Source of the DNA: Roseomonas mucosa
GTDB taxonomy: Bacteria; Pseudomonadota; Alphaproteobacteria; Acetobacterales; Acetobacteraceae
DNA length: 64,000 nt
Direction: 5' to 3'
NCBI GenBank assembly: GCA_945878375.1
Contig: CAMDWG010000009.1
Coordinates: forward strand, 104,291-168,290
A program made the position numbers and the translations under genes. Shown here in pieces: positions 38,349-47,207 of this stretch; positions within the stretch are counted from its first letter, which is position 1, and every line of letters starts with the position of its first letter. A model generated the notes under the pieces. That model ran no database searches. It was not told where the DNA came from and saw only the letters and a list, made by a program, of their open reading frames with translations.

Positions 38349-38546
38349 ATGATCAGCATGAACTCCCTGGCCGCCTTCACGGCGGAAGTCTCCCGGATGC
38401 AGGGCCCGGCCCCGGCGCGGGCCGCGACCTCCTCCCCCACCTCCTCCCCCACCGCCTCGCCCGAGGCACCGCGCCGGCTGGATGCGCTGCCGCCACCGCC
38501 CGCCATGCCGATGCCGCGCGGGTCGCTGCTCGACCTCCGGGTCTGA
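38349..38546 (+). CDS. Small hypothetical protein ending PRGSLLDLRV
   Basis: This is a 65-codon frame with very high GC at third positions, as in real genes of this genome. The N-terminus MISMNSLAAFTAEVSRMQG is helical, the middle is Ser/Pro/Ala-rich, and the end is PMPRGSLLDLRV. A second ATG lies 9 bp in. There is no strong ribosome binding site. No function is known. The surrounding 38163-38682 contains a weak hairpin (38250-38264) after pgk and nothing else. Confidence 0.5.
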   Translation: MISMNSLAAFTAEVSRMQGPAPARAATSSPTSSPTASPEAPRRLDALPPPPAMPMPRGSLLDLRV

Positions 38547-38682
38547 TCCGGGCGAAGCGCGGGCCCGAGCTTCGACCCGGAAAGGCCGGGGACTCGGCCC
38601 TCATGCAACGTGACCGGATCGGTAATGTTCCGAAGCCGTCCCGCGCCTTGCGGTCGCCACATCGGCGCCCCACCCTGACGAC

Positions 38683-39234
38683 ATGCCCAATGGCGCCACC
38701 AACTTCATCCGCCGCACCCCCGCAGGGGAAGACCGCGAGCGCCTGACCTGCGCCGATTGCGGCTTCGTCGACTATCAGAACCCGAAGATCGTCACCGGCT
38801 CCGTCGTCGCCATCGATGGCCGGGTGATGCTGTGCCGCCGGGCCATCGAGCCGCGCCGCGGCTTCTGGACCATCCCCGCCGGCTACATGGAACTCGGCGA
38901 GACGGTGGAGGAAGCCGCGATCCGCGAGGCGCGGGAAGAAGCCTGCGCCGAGATCGCGATCGAGGGCGTGCTGGCGATCTACTCCATCGCGCGAATCGGC
39001 CAGGTGCAGGTGCTGTTCCGCGCCCACCTCGCCCGCCCCGGCTTCGCGCCAGGGGAGGAAAGCCTGGAGGTGCGGTTGTTCGACTGGGATGAGATCCCAT
39101 GGGAGGATTTGGCCTTTCCCTCGGTCCATTGGGTGCTGAACGCGTGGCGCGAGGCCGGGCCTGGCCCGCTCGGCGCGCCGCGCACCAATCCGGCCGAGGA
39201 CCAGCGCGGCACCACGCCGCTGGCGGGGGTTTGA
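38683..39234 (+). CDS. Nudix hydrolase with N-terminal CxxC
   Basis: The 183-residue product has a half Zn-ribbon LTCADCGFVDYQNPK (Cys23, Cys26) like that of NADH pyrophosphatase relatives. The full Nudix box GYMELGETVEEAAIREAREE is at about 67-86. It hydrolyses a nucleoside diphosphate derivative, exact substrate unknown. Its stop overlaps the next start (TGATG). Confidence 0.9.
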   Translation: MPNGATNFIRRTPAGEDRERLTCADCGFVDYQNPKIVTGSVVAIDGRVMLCRRAIEPRRGFWTIPAGYMELGETVEEAAIREAREEACAEIAIEGVLAIYSIARIGQVQVLFRAHLARPGFAPGEESLEVRLFDWDEIPWEDLAFPSVHWVLNAWREAGPGPLGAPRTNPAEDQRGTTPLAGV

Positions 39235-39668
39235 TGCGCCGCCTGTTGCCGCCGCTTCTGGCTGGGCTGGTGCTGATGCCCCTCGCCGCATCGGCCCTGG
39301 CCCAGCCCAGCGCCACGGAACTCGCGGCGACGGCCTCGCCCGCCGCCCGGCCCTTCGGTGGCAGCGCCGGTCAGGCGCGGCTTCCCCCGACCCTGACCGA
39401 GCCGATGCGGCTGATCCCGCCCAATGCCAGCGTGCTGCGGTCCGAACCGGCCCCGGTGCCGAACCGCGACATCGAGGCCCCTGCCGGCCGCCCAACCCCG
39501 CCGCCCGCCGCGACGGTCGAGCCGATGCTGCTGCCGCCGGATCGCAACCAGGGCATGACTTTCGGGCGGGAGCATCTTCGCGATGCCGGCACGGCCGGCC
39601 CCTTCGATGCATTCGTGCCAGGCGCGCGGCTTCGAATCCCCTTCGAAAGCAGCCCGCCGAGCAGATAG
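39234..39668 (+). CDS. Secreted proline-rich hypothetical protein
   Basis: The 144-residue product has a signal peptide (LLPPLLAGLVLMPLAASALAQ). The mature protein is low in complexity and rich in Pro, Ala and Arg, with no recognised domain; the end FVPGARLRIPFESSPPSR has a basic character. It is translationally coupled to the Nudix gene. Confidence 0.7.
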   Translation: MRRLLPPLLAGLVLMPLAASALAQPSATELAATASPAARPFGGSAGQARLPPTLTEPMRLIPPNASVLRSEPAPVPNRDIEAPAGRPTPPPAATVEPMLLPPDRNQGMTFGREHLRDAGTAGPFDAFVPGARLRIPFESSPPSR

Positions 39669-39771
39669 GGGAAGTTGCCGCCCAGCCCGGCCATGGGTAT
39701 CGGGCGCGACGTTGCCGCAGCCTGGGCTGGGGCAGGGTCCGATCTGACTGAACCCCGCAAATCCAATGTCT

Positions 39772-39834
39772 TGCTCTGGACATAGCGATCCCAGAGCAGT
39801 TCATGCTTGATCGGCGGAACCGCGGAGCGGTTCC
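39772..39834. repeat. Paired hairpins, candidate dispersed repeat
   Basis: Two perfect 8-bp hairpins are separated by 17 bp: TGCTCTGG/CCAGAGCA (39772-39798, 11-nt loop) and GGAACCGC-GGA-GCGGTTCC (39816-39834, 3-nt loop). They lie in the 184-bp gap between convergent genes. No T-run follows, so a simple terminator is less likely than a structured repeat. Confidence 0.6.
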
Positions 39835-39852
39835 ACCCGGTCGGGCGCTGCT

Positions 39853-40137
39853 TTAGGTTTCGTTCGCCTCAGGATGTCGGAGCAGCCAGAGCCGCTCATG
39901 CGCCGCGACCAGGCTTTCCATGATCTTTCGCCGATTCGCATCCGGCGAGACGGGCCGGCGCGTCAGCATCATCTCCAGGATTCGGAGAAGATCTTCCGCC
40001 ACCTCGAAATCGCTCTGATCGCAAGAGTGGTGAAAGGCGAGCAAAATCTTGTCGGACAGGCGGCGCGTATGGCGCGGCTGCCCGGCGGCCGATCGACCGG
40101 CGTCCCGGCTAGGCTGGTCCCGTTCCTCTTCGGCCAT
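39853..40137 (-). CDS. Conserved small hypothetical protein
   Basis: The 94-residue soluble helical product has the core LSDKILLAFHHSCDQSDFEVAEDLL, a pattern familiar from uncharacterised Rhodospirillales proteins. The N-terminus is charged and disordered (MAEEERDQPSRDAGRS). Function unknown. It is leftward, with the SCO gene convergent on neither side. Confidence 0.7.
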   Translation of the reverse strand: MAEEERDQPSRDAGRSAAGQPRHTRRLSDKILLAFHHSCDQSDFEVAEDLLRILEMMLTRRPVSPDANRRKIMESLVAAHERLWLLRHPEANET

Positions 40138-40287
40138 AGACGACTGGGCTCCCTTGTGGCCGTCTCAGCGAAGACGGCCAAGTAGATCGTAGCATACCAA
40201 ACGAGGGCAGAACATATCGCCCTGTTGTTCATCCCGGAACCCACCGAGGTGGAGACAACGGCCATCTGGGCGAAAATACCGGCGGGG

Positions 40288-40962
40288 TCAGCCCCCGCGC
40301 AACTGGCCGCGGACCGCCTGCGCGATCGCTTCCGGCGCGGTTTCCGGCCGGAACAGGGCGCGGACGCGCGCATCCGGCCCCACCAGATAGATGAAGGACG
40401 AATGGTCCATCAGGTATTGCGTCATCTCCGGCCGCTGAACCTTCGCGTAGAACACCCGATAGGCCCGCGCGGCGGCCGCGACCTGCTCGGCGGTGCCGGT
40501 CAGGCCGATCATGCGCGGATGGAAGCGGCTGACGTAGTCGGCCAGCACGGCCGGCGTGTCGCGCTCGGGGTCGATGGTAATGAGCGCCGGGACCACCCGT
40601 TCGCCTTGGCCTTCCAGCAGGTCGATCGCGGCGGCGATGATGCCGAGTTCGGTCGGGCAGACATCCGGGCAATAGGTGAAGCCGAAATAGACCAGCAGGA
40701 AGCGTCCGGCGAAATCCGCTTCCGTCACCGAGCGGCCGGTCTGGTCCACCAGGCTGAAGGGACCGCCGAGCACCAGCCCCTGCGGCATCTGCACGCCGCC
40801 CGCCGATGGGGCGGGCACATCATGGCCGAACAGCGTGGCAGCGCGGCGCGCAAAGCTGTCCGCTAGCCCCTCTCCCTCTCCTCGGCCGAGCCAGGCCCAG
40901 CCCCAGAGCGCGCCGAGGGCCAGAAGGACAAGAAGGGCGAGGATGCGGACGGCCTGGAGCAT
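40288..40962 (-). CDS. SCO1/SenC copper chaperone
   Basis: The 224-residue membrane-anchored protein has an N-terminal helix (ILALLVLLALGALWGWAWL). The thioredoxin-like domain carries the copper motif CPDVC (Cys98, Cys102) and the distant His in MDHSSF. It delivers copper to the CuA site of cytochrome oxidase. The ATG at 40962 is preferred; the in-frame extension to 41130 is a proline-rich read-through of the nrdB terminator. Confidence 0.9.
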   Translation of the reverse strand: MLQAVRILALLVLLALGALWGWAWLGRGEGEGLADSFARRAATLFGHDVPAPSAGGVQMPQGLVLGGPFSLVDQTGRSVTEADFAGRFLLVYFGFTYCPDVCPTELGIIAAAIDLLEGQGERVVPALITIDPERDTPAVLADYVSRFHPRMIGLTGTAEQVAAAARAYRVFYAKVQRPEMTQYLMDHSSFIYLVGPDARVRALFRPETAPEAIAQAVRGQLRGG

Positions 40963-41027
40963 GCGAGGCGGGAGATAGGGCGGCGCCGGCCCCGCGTCCA
41001 CCACCGGGCGGCGGGCCGCCGCGCCAT

Positions 41028-41053
41028 CCCTCCCCCGCCGTGGCGGGGGAGGG
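41028..41053 (-). terminator. Terminator hairpin after nrdB
   Basis: A perfect 12-bp stem CCCTCCCCCGCC/GGCGGGGGAGGG with a 2-nt loop starts 10 bp past the nrdB stop. There is no T-run on the nrdB side, but the stability is high. Confidence 0.65.
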
Positions 41054-41062
41054 GGCGGTGCG

Positions 41063-42118
41063 TCAGTGACGCCCGACGGCGAGCTCGCCCTCGGGCTGGG
41101 CAGTGGTGAAGGTGCTGTCGGCGAAGGCATCTTCCCAGGAGCCTGCGGTCGAGGCCTTGGAGTATTCCGTCGCGCGGTTCTCGAAGAAGTTGGTGTGCTC
41201 CACCGCGTTCAGCATCTCATCGAGCCAGGGCAGCGGGTTCTTCTCGATCTTGTAGAGCGGCTCGAGGCCCAGCTGCTGCAGGCGGCGATCCGCGATGAAG
41301 CGGATATACTGCTTGGTCTGCGCCGCATCGAGGCCCTGCACATTGCCGAGTTCGAAGGCGAGATCGATGAAGGCGTCCTCATGGTCCACGATGGTGGAGC
41401 AGATGAGGTAGAGATCGCGCTTCAGTTCCTCGGTCCAGATCTCCGGGTTTTCCTGGATGAAGGTGCGGAACAGGCGGATCACGCTCAGGCAATGCAGGGT
41501 TTCATCCCGCACCGACCACGAGACGATCTGCCCCATCCCCTTCATCTTGTTGAAGCGGGGAAAGTTCATGAGGATGGCGAAGGACGCGAAGAGCTGCAGG
41601 CCTTCCGTGAAGGCGCCGAAGGCGGCCAGCGTCTTCGCGATCTCGGTCTTGTTCTCGACCGAGAATGAATGCATGTAGTCGTACTTGTCCTTCATCTCCT
41701 TGTACTTCAGGAATGCCGTGTACTCGATTTCCGGCATGCCGATGGTGTCAAGAAGATGCGAATAGGCGGCGATGTGGATCGTCTCGGTGTTGGAGAAGGA
41801 CGACATCATCATCAGCACTTCGGTCGGCTTGAAGACCTGGCTGTACTGCTTCATGTAGCAGTTGTTCACCTCGACATCCGCCTGGGTGAAGAAGCGGAAG
41901 ATCTGGGTGAGCAGGTTCCGCTCGGTCGCCGTCAGGTTCTTCTGCCAGTCCTTCACGTCGTCTGCCAGCGGCACTTCTTCCGGCAGCCAATGGATGCGCT
42001 GCTGCTGCAGCCACGCCTCATAGGCCCAGGGATAGCGGAAGGGCTTGTAGACAGGGTTCGCGGTCAGCAGGTCGAACTTGATCGGCAGTTCGTCGCGGGC
42101 GATGACGTCGTCCGGCAT
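41063..42118 (-). CDS. nrdB: Ribonucleotide reductase class Ia, small subunit
   Basis: The 351-residue diiron-tyrosyl radical protein makes deoxyribonucleotides with NrdA. The motif NTETIHIAAYSH keeps the Glu, His and radical Tyr of the ETIHxxxY signature, and QADVEVNNCY gives other iron ligands. There is no N-terminal ATP-cone, and NrdA also lacks one. It is downstream of nrdA and a small gene in the same direction. Confidence 0.96.
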   Translation of the reverse strand: MPDDVIARDELPIKFDLLTANPVYKPFRYPWAYEAWLQQQRIHWLPEEVPLADDVKDWQKNLTATERNLLTQIFRFFTQADVEVNNCYMKQYSQVFKPTEVLMMMSSFSNTETIHIAAYSHLLDTIGMPEIEYTAFLKYKEMKDKYDYMHSFSVENKTEIAKTLAAFGAFTEGLQLFASFAILMNFPRFNKMKGMGQIVSWSVRDETLHCLSVIRLFRTFIQENPEIWTEELKRDLYLICSTIVDHEDAFIDLAFELGNVQGLDAAQTKQYIRFIADRRLQQLGLEPLYKIEKNPLPWLDEMLNAVEHTNFFENRATEYSKASTAGSWEDAFADSTFTTAQPEGELAVGRH

Positions 42119-42166
42119 GGGTGCTCTCGTTCGCTGGGCGGTGGGATGGGGGGGAACCCGGCGCCG

Positions 42167-42358
42167 TCAGCGCCGGGTGGTGGCTTCTGTCTCGCGCAGC
42201 ACTCGGGACAGATCGGCGGAGACGGCGTCGAGATCGGCGATCAGGCGGCGCACTTCGTTCACCGGCCCGCGCGTATCGATCATGAGGTCGAGCTGGCGCG
42301 CGACATGGGCGCGTCGCGCGGCGATCCGCGCGGCGTCCTCGGCCACCGCGTTGTCCAT
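42167..42358 (-). CDS. Small helical protein between nrdA and nrdB
   Basis: The 63-residue product starts at an ATG that shares one base with the nrdA stop (TGATG). It is all-helical and charged (DAARIAARRAHVARQLDLM; RLIADLDAVSADLSRVLRE), without cysteines or a signal. It has codon bias like its neighbours. Position inside the operon suggests a role linked to the reductase, which is inference. An upstream in-frame ATG (42376) lies inside nrdA. Confidence 0.65.
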   Translation of the reverse strand: MDNAVAEDAARIAARRAHVARQLDLMIDTRGPVNEVRRLIADLDAVSADLSRVLRETEATTRR

Positions 42359-44214
42359 CACTGGCATGCGAGGCACTCCTCGTAATTCGCTGTATTCGTC
42401 TGGGGGGAGACGAGGTTGAGCGAGGGCTGCGGATCATCCTTGTGGACGGTCATGACATTGGACTGCCCGACCACCTTCTCGCTCACCGCGTCGGCGCGCT
42501 GGATCGAGAGGCTGCGGCAGTAATAGAGCGACTTCACGCCCTTCTTCCACGCCATGACGTGGATCTGGTGCAGGTCGCGCTTGTGGACATTGGCCGGCAG
42601 GAAGACGTTCACCGACTGCGACTGGCAGATGAAGGGCGTGCGGTCGGCCGCATGCTCGATCACCCAGCGCTGGTCGAGCTCGAAGGCAGTCTTGAAGGTC
42701 GCCTTCTCCTGCTCCGTCAGGAAATCCAGGTGCTGGACGCTGCCCTTGCGGACGGTGATCGCGGTCCAGACCTCGTCGGTGTCCTGCCCATGCTTCGCCA
42801 GCACCGCCTTCAGATACGGGTTGCGGACAATGTAGGACCCGCTGAGCGTCTTGTGGTTGTAGACATTGGCCGCGATCGGCTCGATGCCCGGGGACGCGCC
42901 GCCGCAGATGATCGAGATGGACGCCGTCGGCGCGATCGCGATCTTGTTCGAGAAGCGCTCCATGAAGCCGTATTCGGCGGCATCCGGGCAGGGCCCGCGT
43001 TCCTCGGCCAGCAGGCGGGACGCACGGTCGGCGCCGTCGCGGATGTGGCGGAACATCCGCTTGTTCCACGACTTCGCCACGACGCTTTCGAAGGGCACGT
43101 TCAGGGCCTGGAGGAAGCTGTGGAAGCCCATCACGCCGAGGCCCACGCTGCGTTCGCGCATCGCGCTGTACTTCGCGCGCGCCATCGAATCGGGCGCGGT
43201 GTCGATGAAGCCCTGCAGCACGTTGTCCAGGAAGCGCATCACATCGGGGATGAACTGCGCGTCGTCCTTCCACTCGAACCAGGTCTCGAGGTTCAGCGAG
43301 GACAGGCAGCACACCGCCGTGCGTTCCTGCCCGTGCTGGTCGATGCCCGTCGGCAGCGTGATCTCGGAGCAGAGGTTCGAGGTCTTCACCTCGAGCCCGG
43401 CCAGCTTGTGATGCTCGGGCCGGTTCCGGTTCACATGGTCGGAATAGATGATGTAGGGCTCGCCGGTCTCGATCCGCGCGGTCAGGATGCGGATCCACAA
43501 GGACCGCGCGGTCACCTTCCGCATCAGCGTGCCGTCCTTCGGCGAGACCAGCGCCCAATCCTCATCCGCTTCGACCGCGCGCATGAAGGCGTCGGGGATC
43601 AGCACGCCGTGATGCAGGTTCAGCGCCTTGCGATTCGGGTCGCCGCCGGTCGGGCGGCGCATCTCGAGGAATTCCTCGATCTCCGGGTGGTTCACCGGCA
43701 GGTAGCAGGCGGCCGAGCCGCGGCGCAGCGAGCCCTGGCTGATCGCCAGCGTCAGGCTGTCCATCACGCGGATGAAGGGAATGACGCCGGAGGTCTTGCC
43801 GTTGCGCCCGACCTTCTCGCCGATGCCGCGCAGATTGCCCCAGTAGCTGCCGATCCCGCCGCCCTTGGCCGCGAGCCACACATTCTCGTTCCACAGCCCG
43901 ACGATGCCATCCAGGCTGTCATTCGCCTCGTTCAGGAAGCACGAGATCGGCAGGCCGCGCGTCGTGCCGCCATTGGACAGGACCGGCGTGGCCGGCATGA
44001 ACCAGAGGCGCGAGATGTAGTCGTAGATCCGCTGCGCATGCGCGGCATCGTCGCCATAGGCGGATGCCACCCGCGCAAACAGGTCCTGGTAGGATTCGCC
44101 CGGCAGCAGGTACCGATCATCGAGCGTCGCCTTGCCGAAATCCGTCAGCAGCGCGTCGCGAGACCGGTCGATCCGAACCTGGCTGTGCCCTTCTAGCTGT
44201 ACCGCGTCGAACAC
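42358..44214 (-). CDS. nrdA: Ribonucleotide reductase class Ia, large subunit
   Basis: The 618-residue catalytic subunit has the active-site Cys and finger-loop region SNLCSEITLPT, the APTASISIICG motif and C-terminal redox cysteines EECLACQ. It is shorter than the E. coli enzyme because the N-terminal ATP-cone is missing, so dATP shut-off through a cone is not expected. It is the first gene of nrdA-small gene-nrdB; a NrdR-box-like site is upstream. Confidence 0.96.
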   Translation of the reverse strand: MFDAVQLEGHSQVRIDRSRDALLTDFGKATLDDRYLLPGESYQDLFARVASAYGDDAAHAQRIYDYISRLWFMPATPVLSNGGTTRGLPISCFLNEANDSLDGIVGLWNENVWLAAKGGGIGSYWGNLRGIGEKVGRNGKTSGVIPFIRVMDSLTLAISQGSLRRGSAACYLPVNHPEIEEFLEMRRPTGGDPNRKALNLHHGVLIPDAFMRAVEADEDWALVSPKDGTLMRKVTARSLWIRILTARIETGEPYIIYSDHVNRNRPEHHKLAGLEVKTSNLCSEITLPTGIDQHGQERTAVCCLSSLNLETWFEWKDDAQFIPDVMRFLDNVLQGFIDTAPDSMARAKYSAMRERSVGLGVMGFHSFLQALNVPFESVVAKSWNKRMFRHIRDGADRASRLLAEERGPCPDAAEYGFMERFSNKIAIAPTASISIICGGASPGIEPIAANVYNHKTLSGSYIVRNPYLKAVLAKHGQDTDEVWTAITVRKGSVQHLDFLTEQEKATFKTAFELDQRWVIEHAADRTPFICQSQSVNVFLPANVHKRDLHQIHVMAWKKGVKSLYYCRSLSIQRADAVSEKVVGQSNVMTVHKDDPQPSLNLVSPQTNTANYEECLACQ

Positions 44215-44289
44215 AACGACCCCCTATCCAGCCCCAGTAACCCGGGGCGACTCCCCCACGACGCTTACATTGCCCCGGAAGGCCCATCG

Positions 44290-44305
44290 CAACAAGATGT
44301 AGTGT
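44290..44305 (-). promoter_or_regulatory. NrdR-box-like site upstream of nrdA
   Basis: On the minus strand ACACTACATCTTGTTG resembles the NrdR consensus (ACAC-W-ATAT-W-TTGTGT type). It lies 75 bp before the nrdA start. Only one good box is visible, while NrdR usually binds a pair. Confidence 0.45.
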
Positions 44306-44587
44306 TGCCACACTCCGACAAACACCACTGCTGCCATGCGGTTCCGCTGTTGCATTTTCCAACGGAGCTTGGCAGCGCAGCGTATGTTGCCGTTTCGTTC
44401 ATGGGCGCAAGCCCCGCCACGCTGCGTCGCGCCGCCATCCTGTCGCGCCCATCCCTTGGACCATGCCGGGGGTATCGGGCGTAAGGGGGTGTTTCGAAGC
44501 GTCCCCGATCTCCCCGCTTTCCACAGGCCCGGGGTCCGTCTCCGCGCGGGGCTGGCCGATGCAACGCCAAGGCAGCGGAAACGCAAA

Positions 44588-44613
44588 GGGCCGGCGGGTT
44601 TCCCCGCCGGCCC
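44588..44613 (-). terminator. Terminator of the amino-acid binding-protein gene
   Basis: A perfect 11-bp stem GGGCCGGCGGG and its complement with a 4-nt loop is followed on the minus strand by CTTTGCGTTT. Confidence 0.75.
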
Positions 44614-44659
44614 CTGAAGCCCCTCGGCCGCTGACGGCCTCAGGCGTTATGGCTGTGCT

Positions 44660-45679
44660 TCAGCGCATCGGCGGGGCGTATTGCAGGCCGCCATTGTTCC
44701 AGAGGTTGTTCGGACCGCGCGGGAAGCCGATCGGGGTCATGTTGCGCTCCCAGATCTCGCCGTAATTGCCCACCGCCTTGATGACGTTGACCGTCCAGTT
44801 GTTGGGCAGGCCGAGCATCTGGCCGAGCTCGCCCGAGCGGCCCAGGAAGCGCTGCACGTCCGGGTTGTTGCTGTTGGCGAAGCTGTCGATATTCGCCGCC
44901 GTGATGCCGAGTTCCTCGGCGGTCACCAGCGCGAAATGCGTCCAACGGACGATGTCGAAGAAGCGCCAGTCGCCCTTGCGGACCACCGGGCCGAGCGGCT
45001 CCTTCGAGATGATCTCGGGCAGCAGCAGGTAGCGGCCGGCATTGGCGCCCTGCGCCGCGCGGAAGGAGGCGAGGGAGGAGGCATCCGTCGTGTAGGCGTC
45101 GCAGCGGCGGTTGATGAAGGCCGAGCGGATTTCCTCGATGTTCTCGATGACCACCGGGGTGAAGCGGATGCGGTTGGCGCGGAAGTAATCCGTCATGTTC
45201 AGCTCGGTCGTGGTGCCGGGCTGCACGCAGACCGTCGCGCCATCCAGCTGGCGGGCCGAGGTGACGCCGCTGTCGCGATGCACCATGAAGCCCTGGCCGT
45301 CATAGACATTGATGCCGGCGAAGGAGAGCCCGAGCGAGGCCTCGCGGCTCAGCGTCCAGGTCGTGGTGCGGGAGAGCATGTCGATCTCACCCGACTGCAG
45401 CATGGTGAAGCGCTGCTGGGTGGAGGAGGGGACGATGCGGACCCGGTTCGCGTCGCCGAGGATCGCCACCGCCACCGCGCGGCAATAATCGACATCGAGG
45501 CCGCGCCACACGCCCTGGCTATCCGGCAGCGAGAAGCCGACGGTCGAGGGCGAGGTGGAGCAGACCAGCTGCCCACGGGCGCGGATCGCGCCGACAGTGT
45601 CGGCCGCGGGCTGGGCGAAGGCCGGGGCGCTCATGAAGAGCGCGGCGCCCATGGCGAGCGCGGTACGGACGAGTCTCAT
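44660..45679 (-). CDS. Amino-acid ABC transporter substrate-binding protein (AapJ-like)
   Basis: The 339-residue periplasmic protein starts at 45679 (RTALAMGAALFMSAPAFA signal) with GGGAGA upstream. Type II binding-protein motifs are present: GQLVCSTSPSTVGFS, WRGLDVDYCRAVAVAI and the C-terminal NYGEIWERN. It is AapJ/BztA-like and probably binds general L-amino acids or glutamate. No permease or ATPase is next to it; it may be an orphan. Confidence 0.9.
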   Translation of the reverse strand: MRLVRTALAMGAALFMSAPAFAQPAADTVGAIRARGQLVCSTSPSTVGFSLPDSQGVWRGLDVDYCRAVAVAILGDANRVRIVPSSTQQRFTMLQSGEIDMLSRTTTWTLSREASLGLSFAGINVYDGQGFMVHRDSGVTSARQLDGATVCVQPGTTTELNMTDYFRANRIRFTPVVIENIEEIRSAFINRRCDAYTTDASSLASFRAAQGANAGRYLLLPEIISKEPLGPVVRKGDWRFFDIVRWTHFALVTAEELGITAANIDSFANSNNPDVQRFLGRSGELGQMLGLPNNWTVNVIKAVGNYGEIWERNMTPIGFPRGPNNLWNNGGLQYAPPMR

Positions 45680-46006
45680 GCTTCGGAATCTCCCTCTGAC
45701 CAGGTGCGGGCGGACGGCCCGTCGTTGAACGCGACTCTTCGTTGAGCCTGGGCGCGGCTGCAAGTGACGCACAAGTCATGCCATATCACCATAACTTTTC
45801 AAGCGAAACGGGGGGCAAGCCCCGGAAGGGTCCCGAAACTGGTCCATTGGCGACCTTGATCGCCTCGGTACCAAGCCCAACTGCTGCCGCGGCGCAGCCG
45901 ATCAGCACGGCCTCCCGCCTGGCCACTCTCGCAGGATGCGGGCTTGGACCGCAGCCCTTGGTGCCCGCCATCCCCCTCGACGAGGCATCCGACAGGAGAA
46001 GACCCC

Positions 46007-47194
46007 ATGGCCGCCGAGGCGCACGGCAAATCGACCGAGATCGCCGCCAGCTTCGTCCTGCTCGGCGCGACGGTGCTTGCCCTCGTCCTGGCCAATTCCG
46101 GCCTGGCCGGCGCCTATAAGGCGGTGCTGGGGACCGAGATCCGCCTCGGCATCGGGGGCTGGGAGTTGGCCGACCAGGTGAAGGGCTGGATCAAGAACGC
46201 GCTGATGGCGGTGTTCTTCCTCTTCGTCGGGCTCGAGATCAAATACGAATTCCGCGACGGCGCCCTGTCCGATCCGCGCCGCGCGGCGCTGCCCTTTGCC
46301 GCCGCCGCGGGCGGCATGGCGCTGCCGGCGGCGGTCTACCTGCTGATGGTGGGCGGCGATCCGGCGCTGGCGGCCGGCTGGGCGATCCCGTCCGCGACCG
46401 ACATCGCCTTCGCCATCGGCGTGGTCGGCCTGCTCGGCGCGCGGGTGCCGGTGACCCTGAAGGCCTTCCTGCTGGCCGTCGCCGTCATCGACGACATCGG
46501 CGCCATCCTGATCATCGCGCTGTTCTACACGGCCGAGGTCCACCCCTGGGCGCTGGTTGGCGCGGGGGGGACGGCTGCGGTGCTGCTGGGCATGAACCTC
46601 GGCGGCGTGCGGCAGCTTGGGCCCTACATGCTGGCCGGGCTCGCGCTCTGGGTGTTCTTCATGGAAAGCGGCGTCAGCGCGACGCTGGCCGGCGTGCTGC
46701 TGGCCTTCTTCATCCCGCTGCGGGTGGCGCCCGGCGCGGGGGGCCACAGCCCGCTGCACCTGCTGATGGCGAAGCTGAAGCCCGGCGTGCTGTTCCTCAT
46801 CATGCCGGTCTTCGCGCTGGCCAATGCCGGCGTGCCGCTGGCTGGCCTCGGGCTCGGGGCGCTGGCCCATCCGGTGACGGCGGGCATCGCGCTTGGCCTC
46901 TTCGTCGGCAAGCCCATCGGCATCCTGGCCTGCGTCTGGCTGGCGCAGCGGAGCGGCCTGGCGCGCCTGCCGGCGGGCGCGACGTGGCTTGGCCTGCTGG
47001 GCGTCGCCTGGCTCGCCGGCATCGGCTTCACCATGAGCCTGTTCATCGGCGTGCTGGCCTTCGAGAGCGAGGCGCTGATGGACCAGGTGCGGCTGGGCGT
47101 GCTGGCGGGATCGACGCTCGCGGCCCTGGCGGGCGTTGCCGTGATCATGGCCGCGGCGCGGCGCGCGCCGCGCCTGGCGCGCAAGCCCGCCTGA
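46007..47194 (+). CDS. nhaA: Na+/H+ antiporter NhaA
   Basis: The 395-residue membrane protein has about twelve helices. The transport aspartates appear as VIDDIGAI near residues 160-166 and the early motif VFFLFVGLEIKYEF is intact. It exports sodium using protons and is active at high pH. The start at 46007 follows AGGAGA. It is convergent with the ArsC-like gene. Confidence 0.96.
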   Translation: MAAEAHGKSTEIAASFVLLGATVLALVLANSGLAGAYKAVLGTEIRLGIGGWELADQVKGWIKNALMAVFFLFVGLEIKYEFRDGALSDPRRAALPFAAAAGGMALPAAVYLLMVGGDPALAAGWAIPSATDIAFAIGVVGLLGARVPVTLKAFLLAVAVIDDIGAILIIALFYTAEVHPWALVGAGGTAAVLLGMNLGGVRQLGPYMLAGLALWVFFMESGVSATLAGVLLAFFIPLRVAPGAGGHSPLHLLMAKLKPGVLFLIMPVFALANAGVPLAGLGLGALAHPVTAGIALGLFVGKPIGILACVWLAQRSGLARLPAGATWLGLLGVAWLAGIGFTMSLFIGVLAFESEALMDQVRLGVLAGSTLAALAGVAVIMAAARRAPRLARKPA

Positions 47195-47207
47195 GGCGGC
47201 GGCGGTG

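Larger units (their letters stand above)
44215..44659. other. Gene-free stretch upstream of nrdA
   Basis: These 445 bp contain the nrdA promoter region, with a NrdR-like site at 44290-44305, and the terminator of the binding-protein gene (44588-44613). The part at 44270-44400 is less GC-rich than its surroundings. A short frame at 44302-44484 has no coding character. Confidence 0.5.

Noticed and set aside
40963..41130. N-terminal extension of the SCO protein to an upstream ATG
   Set aside because: The extension reads through the nrdB terminator and is proline-rich; the membrane anchor begins right after the ATG at 40962.
44259..44336. Second NrdR box paired with the one at 44290
   Set aside because: The sequences at plus and minus 31 bp do not fit the consensus well enough.
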